Shown piece after piece: positions 55,851-63,269 of a DNA stretch of 64,000 nucleotides; positions within the stretch are counted from its first letter, which is position 1; each line of letters starts with the position of its first letter. The translations under genes were made by a program, and so were the position numbers. The notes under the pieces are model-generated. The model was not told the DNA's origin, made no database searches, and saw only the letters and a list, made by a program, of their open reading frames with translations. Origin of the DNA: Pseudomonas azotoformans (GTDB taxonomy: Bacteria; Pseudomonadota; Gammaproteobacteria; Pseudomonadales; Pseudomonadaceae); assembly GCF_001579805.1 (NCBI RefSeq), contig NZ_CP014546.1:6758001-6822000 (forward strand), in the 5' to 3' direction.

Positions 55851-57181
55851 AGGTTTCCCGACTTCCATTGTCGTCGATTTTGGACTCGGCCAAGGGTCAC
55901 CTTGAGGCTCACTTACTGAAGAAAAAAGATGAGGCGGCTCCCGGAGCCCAAGGCGCCTCCTCCTACTCAGGCATTATCTTTAGCGGAAATCCTCATGAGA
56001 CGGTGCCCCGCCGGCTATTGCTGGACAATCGGCTCAGCCCCCTAGAGAGAAATACCTGGCAGGTGTTTCGTCTGTTGATCAATGACGATGGCCTGACAGC
56101 ATTTCCCACCTATGACCAACTGCGGCCCTACCTAGGTATGCACCCCGGAAAGCAGGCCTCGCGGGAAACCATCTCCAAAGCATTGGTTCTGCTCCGCCTG
56201 ACACGTTGGCTCAGCCTGGGCAGACGTTTACGCAATGACCTCAGCGGCCAGATCCAGGGCAACGTTTATCTACTGCATGACGAGCCGATAACGCCAGCTG
56301 AAGCCATAGAGCTCGACAAGGATTACCTACAGCTACTCACCCAGTCCGTTAACCATCAGACCAAGGTGATTCGAGAAGTCGCCCAGATTGCATTGAGGGA
56401 GTTCGCGGCAGACTCCGATGTTGGTCAGCGTTTGCCAACTCGTCTAGACATCATCGAATCTCATATCAACGAGCAGCCTTGGGCAAGCGATCTGGCTTCA
56501 GCATCTCCCGAAGCACCTGAGTTCGGAATCCGAACTCAGCAAAACAACTCCCCGCTATCACTGAGTTCGGATTCCGAACTCAGTGAAAAAAGCCTCACAG
56601 AAACCATTCCCGCGCCCAGTTCGGAATCCGAACTCAGTGGAAAATCGCGGAGTACGCACTCAGTTCGGAATCCGAACTCATATAGTACGTATACAAATAC
56701 AAACAAAGATGTTTGTAAAAAGCTTGTACATGTACCCCCTGACTCGCAGGAAACCGCTGGAGACTTTCTCGCGGCGATGCACCGTCTGCCGCCAGATCAA
56801 AAACACACGGCATCGCAGGCACTGCAAAAAGTCCCAGAGAACTTGAGACCGGCGCTCGTTGAGCAATGGGCACACCGATGCAACTTGGGTGATGTTCGCA
56901 ACCCGCTTGGCTACCTGATGACCCTAGTCACCAAGGCAGTACGCGGTGACTTCAACAGCCAGTGGGTACCTGGCGAGATGCCTGCGACGAATAACGGTCT
57001 TGCAGGCCAAGCAGATACGGCTACCGGTCAGAGCACGCCTGCTCCAGAGGCAGGTCATCAACCTAACATCGTAAATATGCCCCCCAGCGCGGAATCGATG
57101 AAGACAGCGAATCAGCAACTCAGTGAAATGATGCTGCTTTTGAGAGCTGTCCAGCGGAATTCGCCTGACCGTCGGACTTGA
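55847..57181 (+). CDS. STY4528-family island replication protein
   Basis: A 444-residue protein. The N-terminal half matches the STY4528 pathogenicity-island replication family (SSYSGIIFSGNPHETVPRRL, LSPLERNTWQVFRLLIND) and has a winged-helix-like region (QASRETISKALVLLRLTRWL). Residues about 220-285 are low complexity because the DNA there carries four 17-bp palindromes read in different frames. The C-terminal part (LRPALVEQWAHRCNLGDVRN) is again conserved in style. It probably acts at the element's origin. Confidence 0.88.
   Translation: MKVSRLPLSSILDSAKGHLEAHLLKKKDEAAPGAQGASSYSGIIFSGNPHETVPRRLLLDNRLSPLERNTWQVFRLLINDDGLTAFPTYDQLRPYLGMHPGKQASRETISKALVLLRLTRWLSLGRRLRNDLSGQIQGNVYLLHDEPITPAEAIELDKDYLQLLTQSVNHQTKVIREVAQIALREFAADSDVGQRLPTRLDIIESHINEQPWASDLASASPEAPEFGIRTQQNNSPLSLSSDSELSEKSLTETIPAPSSESELSGKSRSTHSVRNPNSYSTYTNTNKDVCKKLVHVPPDSQETAGDFLAAMHRLPPDQKHTASQALQKVPENLRPALVEQWAHRCNLGDVRNPLGYLMTLVTKAVRGDFNSQWVPGEMPATNNGLAGQADTATGQSTPAPEAGHQPNIVNMPPSAESMKTANQQLSEMMLLLRAVQRNSPDRRT
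56517..56678. repeat. Four 17-bp palindromes inside the STY4528 gene, iteron- or parS-like
   Basis: AGTTCGG(A)(A/T)TCCGAACT occurs at 56520-56536 (flanked to 23 bp), 56564-56580 (flanked to a 29-bp palindrome, 56558-56586), 56618-56634 and 56662-56678. Centres are 44, 54 and 44 bp apart, near whole helical turns. The copies are translated in different frames (FGIRT, SDSEL, SESEL, VRNPN), so selection acts on DNA. An AT-rich stretch with an inverted repeat follows. Confidence 0.85.
56680..56735. other. AT-rich segment with inverted repeats next to the palindromes
   Basis: TACAAAC (56698-56704) pairs with GTTTGTA (56711-56717), and GTACATGTAC at 56726-56735 is palindromic. The A+T-rich run beside iteron-like sites resembles a DNA-unwinding element, although it is also coding. 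Confidence 0.5.
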
Positions 57182-57233
57182 TCAGGGAGCCGCTACGGAA
57201 TCCTGGCCAAGTGATGTGCGCCACATCACTCGG

Positions 57234-57347
57234 CCAGGATCCGGCACCTGAGTTGGTAGCAACACAGGTGTTGTGGCCCACAACACCCAGCCAGGATCCG
57301 GCAGCAGGGTTGGCAGCAACGCAGGTGTTGTGGCCCACAACACCCAG
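57234..57347. repeat. 57-bp tandem repeats, origin-like
   Basis: Two units of exactly 57 bp (57234-57290 and 57291-57347), both starting CCAGGATCCGGCA, with few differences. A degenerate unit precedes (about 57177-57233) and a fragment follows at 57348. Each unit contains a palindrome with 10-bp arms GGTGTTGTGG around one base; the degenerate unit has AGTGATGTG/CACATCACT instead. The oriV of pKLC102 is reported as a series of 57-bp direct repeats, so this is a reduced candidate origin. Confidence 0.8.
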
Positions 57348-57468
57348 CCAGGCCCTCAACCGAACAGCAACAAATCCCCTTCCGTCGTAAAACCTATTTC
57401 TTGCTGCTCCCCCACCAGCCCGGTTGCAGCATGAGCACATTCCCGTCTTTCCAAGGATCAACCGCACC

Positions 57469-58195
57469 ATGGCTGACAGTCTGCGTTTCAACATCGGTTC
57501 ACTGCGCAGTGACGTGAACCTGACGCTTCATACCCACCACGCAGCCCGAATCTGGGTAGGGCGCCCAAAAAACGAGCTGAAGCCCGGCATCATCGGGTTA
57601 ACCGGTTTTTGCAATCTCATTAAAATCATTTCTCGCGGGGCGTCACAGGATGACCCGTACTCGGACTGGTGGCTGCTCCAGTTGGAAGAGAAGGTCGAAG
57701 GTTCGAGTGTTGCGCTGAGCGAGATCAAAGAACGCCTGAACTCCGTTATGGCCACCCTCCCCCCGGCCATCAGCATCAGCGAGAACCTCTCCATTCAGCC
57801 AGTCAGCTTACCGCTCTACATTGCCAACCCCATCGGCTTCAAGGCCGCCTCACTGCTAGCCGATTATGACGAGATCGTCAGGCGCATCCTGCTCGGCCAC
57901 CATGTCGGGCTGGTAGGCCGGCGCGATATGGAAGGCTGGATTGATGAAGGCGCAGCGCTGATGCGCAAACTCTTCGGGCCTGGCCCAGCTCTACAAGTAC
58001 TCCGGTGCCGCACGCGACGACTTCGCCGCCAACAACGCCAAAGCTGAAGCCGCCCGGAAAATGTACGAGCGATACGGAGAACTGCCGCAGGACATCCTTG
58101 AAGGCACCCGCCGCTCGAACTTCGCTCCACCGATCATTCGCGGCCAGCAGGCGAACGAGATGGAAGATGATTTTGATGACATCACTGAGGGCTGA
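57469..58195 (+). CDS. TIGR03761 ICE protein (PFL_4669 type), frameshifted
   Basis: The ATG at 57469 opens ADSLRFNIGSLRSDVNLTLH, the usual TIGR03761 start. As read, the frame derails after LMRKLFG and stops at 58047. Removing one base of GGGCC at 57976-57980 restores LAQLYKYSGAARDDFAANNA and runs to the TGA at 58193-58195, giving 241 residues. The role is unknown; conserved between the STY4528 and DUF3158 genes in these elements. Same error context as trkH, yciO and the small gene at 9854. Confidence 0.85.
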
Positions 58196-58200
58196 TCAAT

Positions 58201-58740
58201 ATGGCCCAGCCCACGCCCAACCATGGATCGCTGCAACAGACCGCCTTCCAGCCACTGCAACAGGAGGCCTTCCAGCGCCTGCAACAGGCTGCCTCACTAA
58301 AGGGCCTTTTAAAGCCTTTTAAAGGTAAGGGGGAGCTGGCCCAGTTTGCCGATCTATGTCGAGCCCAAGAGTTAGAGTTGAAAGCGCTTGCCCAGGAAGT
58401 GCTGAACCAAGCTCGGCGGTATCCATTCACGCTGGTGGCAGTCCGACTGACCGAACAGAACACCCAGGCCGGCACCCAGTTTCTGAGATGGCAGCAGGTA
58501 ACTGATCGTCGGATGGGCGTGGGGGTCTGGGCTGAAATGATGGCTGCTCCAAAAACACCGGAATCATTGCTGCAAGATCTTTACGCCATAGAGCTTCAAC
58601 GCATCACGCTCAATATGCAGATGAGCCTGGTGCACTCAATCGGCAAGCAGGCCGCTGAGTGTGTAAAAAAAATGGGCCAGGCAGAGGCTGTATACGACGC
58701 TCGGTTGCAGCAGCTCAGCAATCCACCCCAACACATCTAA
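58201..58740 (+). CDS. DUF3158 family ICE protein
   Basis: A 179-residue protein (LKALAQEVLNQARRYPFTLV, FLRWQQVTDRRMGVGVWAEM) matching the DUF3158 position and pattern. Residues 31-40 come from a near-direct repeat of CCTTTTAAAG. Five bases after the corrected TIGR03761 stop. Function unknown. Confidence 0.83.
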   Translation: MAQPTPNHGSLQQTAFQPLQQEAFQRLQQAASLKGLLKPFKGKGELAQFADLCRAQELELKALAQEVLNQARRYPFTLVAVRLTEQNTQAGTQFLRWQQVTDRRMGVGVWAEMMAAPKTPESLLQDLYAIELQRITLNMQMSLVHSIGKQAAECVKKMGQAEAVYDARLQQLSNPPQHI

Positions 58741-58755
58741 CCTCGGAGAATACTC

Positions 58756-59226
58756 ATGGGTACCCCCGTACAAGGCTGGGAAGGCAATATCGGCTCCACA
58801 CCGGAGTTCAAGGAATTCCCCAACGGCAACAAAGACCCGCGCCGACTCTTGCGAATCAACGCTTACTTCGATAACTCTATTCCAGATGGCAAGGGGGGAT
58901 ATGAAGACAGGGGCGGGTTTTGGGCAAGCGTGGAGTGGTGGCACAAGGACGCTGAGCACTATGCCCAGCTTTTTCAGAAAGGCATGCGTGTGATGATTTC
59001 TGGTCGTGCGGTGATGGATCGCTGGAAAAACGATGACGGAGAGTTTCAAGCGTTAAAAATCCAAGCCAATCGAATTGGTATGTTGCCGCATCGGGTCACG
59101 ATGGTGAACCTCGCGCCGTCGCAGACTCAAACCTCGCTGCAGTCCAACGGGCCTCAGCCAGCACCGCAACCGACCTCTGGATCTGATGATTATCCGGACC
59201 CTGATGAGCTGTTTGATAGGGGGTGA
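58756..59226 (+). CDS. ssb: Single-stranded DNA-binding protein of the ICE
   Basis: A 156-residue OB-fold protein of the ICE-type SSB (GWEGNIGSTPEFKEFPNGNK, VEWWHKDAEHYAQLFQKGMR, ISGRAVMDRW), with a Gln/Pro linker and acidic tail DDYPDPDELFDRG. The tail does not end in the canonical DIPF. It would protect transfer or replication intermediates. Confidence 0.85.
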   Translation: MGTPVQGWEGNIGSTPEFKEFPNGNKDPRRLLRINAYFDNSIPDGKGGYEDRGGFWASVEWWHKDAEHYAQLFQKGMRVMISGRAVMDRWKNDDGEFQALKIQANRIGMLPHRVTMVNLAPSQTQTSLQSNGPQPAPQPTSGSDDYPDPDELFDRG

Positions 59227-59440
59227 AATTTTTCCGGCCCATTCGTGACGCTGCTGGTGTTAGGGGAGCTGACTCATCGGCTCCTCAACCTTGTTCGCTA
59301 ACCGATGAAACTCGGAGCTACGATTCCTGAGTAATTACCTCCCCCCGATGCCTGGTCCTCAATATTAAAAAGCCAGTACGCTGCGTACGATTTGCCTGAT
59401 ACTACACGCCGTCACTCGGCCTAAATCAGGACTTTCGTTC

Positions 59441-60580
59441 ATGGACGACTTTCTACAAATCTCGGCACTGCTGCGCGCAAGACATCAGCGGCCGCCAGGC
59501 TTCAACCTCTTTTCAGTACTGCGCAGTTCAAGTGACGAGGTTCGGCTTCACTCGCGTTTCCTGGCATTCTTGCTCGACCCAAAAGCTAGCCACAATCAGG
59601 GAACAGCTCTGCTGAATCTCCTGTTGAAACGAGTGGGAATCCAGAACTTCGATTCAAAGAGTGCGAATGTCGAGGTCGAGTACAAGAACATCGACATCCT
59701 CGTTCGCAACCAATCCAATCAAGCAGTTATCATCGAGAACAAGGTCTACGCCCGCGACCGTGACGAGCAGTTGTGGGACTACCATCAGCAAATGCTGGGG
59801 GAAGGCTACCGCGATATTTGGACCTCATATCTCACCCTCGATGGTGCCGAGCCCAGTGAACAGAGCAAAAAGTCGCTGCCTGTAATTCTTCTCAGCTACG
59901 AAGCCGAGATCATTTCTTGGCTGAAGGACTGTATCCCACTGGTTGCCCGAGAGCCCGGCGTGCGGGAAAGCATTTTCCAGTACATCGAACTACTCCAAAA
60001 GCTTACATCCAGCGACCAGAGCGAGATTTACATGAGCAAGCTGAAAGAGCAGATTTTGCAGGGCGAAAACATCTTCGTAATCGCTGACATCAATCATGCA
60101 TTCCAATCTGTTTTGGCCGACCTTCAATTTGATATTTGGGAGCGCATGACGGCTTACCAAACGCGCCAGTATCCGCACCTCGGCAACCCTGTTGTCTCAG
60201 CCACGAAGGAAGCAGTTTCTGACTTTTATAAAAAGGCAAAAAACAATAAATACATCGGGCTCATCTTCCCCTTCAACTTTATGCAGGGTGGCGTGTACAT
60301 CGAGGTCAACCACCGGCTTTACGTCGGTTATTGCTGTGATGGTGGGCAGTATCCCGTAGACCGCGAACGCCTATTTGATCTATGCCGGGATATCGCACCC
60401 CGCAATCGTAATACGAGCACTCTGTACTGGAGATACTCAAAAATTGATGTGAACCTCCATGCCCCCTCCAATGAAGACTTGGCACTCCTTCGAGATCCGG
60501 AAATGAGGGAATCGATTGCCATCAGCTTGATTGATGACGCCCACGAACTCTGGCAGCGTGCTCACCAGAAATTTGCCTGA
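59441..60580 (+). CDS. PD-(D/E)XK nuclease-superfamily protein (cargo)
   Basis: A 379-residue protein with LHSRFLAFLLDPKASHNQGT and the nuclease core near residues 84-110 (NIDILVRNQSNQAVIIENKV: Asp, then E-x-K), the pattern of the PDDEXK_9-type family. The C-terminal half has aromatic beta segments. Such proteins occur among defence and mobile-element genes. It starts the cargo after a 214-base gap following ssb and lies 31 bases before an HNH nuclease gene. Confidence 0.75.
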   Translation: MDDFLQISALLRARHQRPPGFNLFSVLRSSSDEVRLHSRFLAFLLDPKASHNQGTALLNLLLKRVGIQNFDSKSANVEVEYKNIDILVRNQSNQAVIIENKVYARDRDEQLWDYHQQMLGEGYRDIWTSYLTLDGAEPSEQSKKSLPVILLSYEAEIISWLKDCIPLVAREPGVRESIFQYIELLQKLTSSDQSEIYMSKLKEQILQGENIFVIADINHAFQSVLADLQFDIWERMTAYQTRQYPHLGNPVVSATKEAVSDFYKKAKNNKYIGLIFPFNFMQGGVYIEVNHRLYVGYCCDGGQYPVDRERLFDLCRDIAPRNRNTSTLYWRYSKIDVNLHAPSNEDLALLRDPEMRESIAISLIDDAHELWQRAHQKFA

Positions 60581-60611
60581 CCACAGAAATAACATTCCAG
60601 GAAGACCACAT

Positions 60612-61739
60612 ATGGCAAAGGGCTGGAGCAACGAAGAGCTTCTCGCATCTGTTGAGGCCTACCGACAAATGGCAGAGAAGCACGAGGCCGGTGTTGGCTA
60701 CTCGAAAAAACAGGTCTACAAGGAACTGGCCTCTCGATTTGAGCGCACACCGAAAGCCTTCGAATACAGAATGCAAAACATCTCTGCAGTGTTCGATGAG
60801 CTGGGTTTGCCATGGATACCCGGCCTGAAACCTGCCGTGAATGTGGGTACCGCGATGAAGGCGACGCTGATCCAGTTCATTCAGGGCAAGACTCCCGAGG
60901 ATGACAAATGGCCTGAAGGCCTGGAAGACAGTAGCAACTGGGAGAAAGCCCTTGCAGCTGTGGAACAGCTTGGAGGCAGCGCCAGTCGAAAACAGGTCGA
61001 AGCTTGGATTCTCGCCCGAAACCCGACGTACAACTCCAAAAATTTGGCCGACCTCTACATGATGTCTGTTAACTCCCGCGCCCGCACGGGCTACTCACCA
61101 AACGAAAAGCCCCGACGGACTGATCAGGGCAACCGCTACGACAGACTGTTCAAAGTCGGTAAGGGCACCTTTGAACTTTATGATCCTGCCAAGCATGGCA
61201 TTTGGGAAATTTACCCTGACGCATTATCGGGGAGCCGATTTGGTGTGTCTGTTCGCCAGGTTACGAATCCTGTTGAAGAAGCACTTGCTGTCGCCCAGAC
61301 TGCTGCAGAGCAAGCGGACATCTTTGACCCCACAGACGTCGCTGATGCCAGAAAGCGCGTGACCGCCGACATCATCCGTCGTCGAGGGCAGCCCGCTTTC
61401 CGCAAAGCGCTATTGCAAGCCTATGGTGAAGCTTGTGCTATCACAGGCTGCAATCTGACCGCTGTACTCGAAGCCGCGCATATCCACCCTTACAAGGGCG
61501 ATCACACCAATGTTGTATCAAACGGGTTGCTATTACGGACGGACATTCACACCTTGTTCGACCTGGGGCTGATCGCCATTGAGTCCGACACGATGCTCGT
61601 ACGGGTGTCGCCAAAGCTGGAGGGCACCGACTACGACAAACTAAATGGATCTCTGCTTCGCCAACCCGAACACCACGCTCACCGAGTGAGCTCAGACGCC
61701 TTGGATTGGCACTGGAGCCAGTGCGGTTGGTGCGATTGA
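60612..61739 (+). CDS. HNH endonuclease with N-terminal helical domain (cargo)
   Basis: A 375-residue protein. The N-terminal domain WSNEELLASVEAYRQMAEKH ... FEYRMQNISAVFDELGLPWI is often found fused to HNH nucleases. The C-terminal HNH_2-like domain spans about 285-335 (LLQAYGEACAITGCNLTAVL, EAAHIHPYKGDHTNVVSNGL, DIHTLFDLGLI). AGGAAG precedes ATG 60612; upstream in-frame start at 60531 overlaps the nuclease gene. Probably co-expressed with it as a two-nuclease unit. Confidence 0.78.
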   Translation: MAKGWSNEELLASVEAYRQMAEKHEAGVGYSKKQVYKELASRFERTPKAFEYRMQNISAVFDELGLPWIPGLKPAVNVGTAMKATLIQFIQGKTPEDDKWPEGLEDSSNWEKALAAVEQLGGSASRKQVEAWILARNPTYNSKNLADLYMMSVNSRARTGYSPNEKPRRTDQGNRYDRLFKVGKGTFELYDPAKHGIWEIYPDALSGSRFGVSVRQVTNPVEEALAVAQTAAEQADIFDPTDVADARKRVTADIIRRRGQPAFRKALLQAYGEACAITGCNLTAVLEAAHIHPYKGDHTNVVSNGLLLRTDIHTLFDLGLIAIESDTMLVRVSPKLEGTDYDKLNGSLLRQPEHHAHRVSSDALDWHWSQCGWCD

Positions 61740-62137
61740 GGATGGAATGCGACTGCCTGGGAGGTTCAAAACGTGGGAACCGTTAACCCGTAGAAGAAAT
61801 CGTCCCCTCTGCGAGGGGACCGCGGATGCCCTTAGGGGTCAACCCCATCAACCGGCACGGCCGGAACCAATGGCGACGTCTGAACACCTTCGCCCAGCAA
61901 GGCAAAAGCTCCGTACATATCCAGATACTCTCAGATTAATCAAAAGTGACAATTTCGTAAACTCGCCCCGGCCCTTATCCACCAGGGGTCATATACACTC
62001 GGCGCATTCACTCGGGTTGCCAGTCGATTTGACACAGAGACGCTGATAGTCGAAAATCGGCCTCAATAGCGCCCGATCCTCTGGGGCTGGCTTGTCCAGC
62101 TCTATGTTTGGGCCTTCTTATTTTTGGAACATGGACG
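61740..62137. other. Non-coding stretch upstream of the Abi_2 gene
   Basis: About 400 bases without a convincing gene; open frames here lack ribosome sites. It contains the hairpin cluster at 61802-61864 and an AT-rich part near 61930-61965 that may hold the promoter of the abi gene. Confidence 0.55.
61802..61864 (+). ncRNA. Candidate structured RNA upstream of the Abi_2 gene
   Basis: Three consecutive hairpins: GTCCCCTC/GAGGGGAC with a 3-base loop (61802-61820), GGGG-TCAA-CCCC (61835-61846, possibly extended by GATG/CATC) and CCGG/CCGG (61852-61864). An abiF RNA motif has been described upstream of abiF-type genes from comparative genomics. Whether this sequence matches that model needs a covariance search. 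Ends of the RNA are not defined. Confidence 0.45.
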
Positions 62138-63133
62138 TTGCAGCAGCTCGCGCCACCAAAGCCATTCCGGACGTATGCAGAACTCGTTGCGTTACTGATT
62201 GGACGAGGCATGAGTATTGCCGATCCTGCTCGCTCAGAACGTAAACTCGCCCAAGTGGGGTACTACCGTCTCAGCGGGTACTGGTTCCCAGCACGTAATT
62301 TTGTGAGAGACCATCAGCAGAATGTCGTGCTGTGTGGTGTAACCAATAAACCCCTTCGACAAAACACCTTCCTCCCGGGTACAACATTCGACGACGCATT
62401 CAGTCTTTATCTGTTCGATAAAAAACTACGCCAGCTAATGCTTGATGCCATAGAGCGAATCGAAATCCATGTCCGCACTGTGACAGCCCATGAAGTCGGG
62501 TATCACGGGCCATTGGCTTATTTAGACGCCAGCTTCATTGTCCCCAAGCAAACTCAAAACTGGACGGACAGAAACAAGAAGCCGCGTAATACCTGGCTGG
62601 AATGGCTTGAGCGTCAAAAAAGCTTGGTTGCCAGGAGCCAAGAAGACTGCATCGAGTGGCACAAACAAAACCACAAGGCTATCCCGTTTTGGGTAGCAAT
62701 TGAGGCGTGGGACTTTGGCACCCTTTCCAAGTACTACGAAATCCTCAAAGGTAACCACCAGAACCGTATCGCGCAGCGTCTGGGTGTATCAAATACTAGG
62801 ACGCTCAAGCTATGGCTCCAAGAAATCAACACCCTGCGAAACCGCTGCGCGCATCACAGCCGCATTTGGAACCAGGCCTCATCGAACGCCCTTCCTGAGC
62901 TTCCCGCCGAGCCTTACTTCCAAGCGTTAAACTTGGATCACAATGCCATGACCCGTCTATATGGACAGATCGCTATCATCTGGTTCCTCGTACAACGTAT
63001 CGGACCAAGCTCTGACTGGATCCGGCATGTCGCAGATGTCATTGACTCCAAACCTAACCTGCCTGGCTGCCCGTTCGCATCACTTGGCCTACCCTCCGAA
63101 GATGGGTTCCCACGACAGTTGTTCGGCATCTAG
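62138..63133 (+). CDS. Abi_2 family (AbiD/AbiF) abortive-infection HEPN protein
   Basis: A 331-residue protein with the Abi_2 opening (PPKPFRTYAELVALLIGRGM, YYRLSGYWFPAR), DAIERIEIHVRTVTAHEVG and the HEPN RNase motif R-x4-H at residues 234-239 (RNRCAHH). It is expected to cleave RNA upon phage infection. No in-frame ATG exists near the N-terminus. I choose TTG 62138, 9 bases after GGA; TTG 62108 has no ribosome site. Cargo of the ICE. Confidence 0.85.
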   Translation: MQQLAPPKPFRTYAELVALLIGRGMSIADPARSERKLAQVGYYRLSGYWFPARNFVRDHQQNVVLCGVTNKPLRQNTFLPGTTFDDAFSLYLFDKKLRQLMLDAIERIEIHVRTVTAHEVGYHGPLAYLDASFIVPKQTQNWTDRNKKPRNTWLEWLERQKSLVARSQEDCIEWHKQNHKAIPFWVAIEAWDFGTLSKYYEILKGNHQNRIAQRLGVSNTRTLKLWLQEINTLRNRCAHHSRIWNQASSNALPELPAEPYFQALNLDHNAMTRLYGQIAIIWFLVQRIGPSSDWIRHVADVIDSKPNLPGCPFASLGLPSEDGFPRQLFGI

Positions 63134-63269
63134 TTTTCAGGCTTGTCTTCAACAGCGATGCAATCGCTAGTTATCAGAAATAGCACTCAACGCCGAACAA
63201 CCATTTCTCATTGCTGCCTACCCGCACGACCGCGACAGTCCTTCTCCGTACATCCGAGATGGGACACCC

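Noticed and set aside
56517..56678. Transcription terminators or a CRISPR-like array at the palindromes
   Set aside because: No T runs, located inside an intact coding frame, and spacers are of two lengths without spacer-like diversity.
57177..57360. CRISPR array
   Set aside because: Only two to three adjacent 57-bp units with no unique spacers between them; this is tandem repetition.
61747..62046. 99-codon open frame upstream of the abi gene
   Set aside because: No ribosome site, Arg/Pro-rich composition, and it runs through the stable hairpins.
62104..62136. ATG at 62104 as start of the Abi_2 protein
   Set aside because: It is in a different reading frame from the conserved protein.
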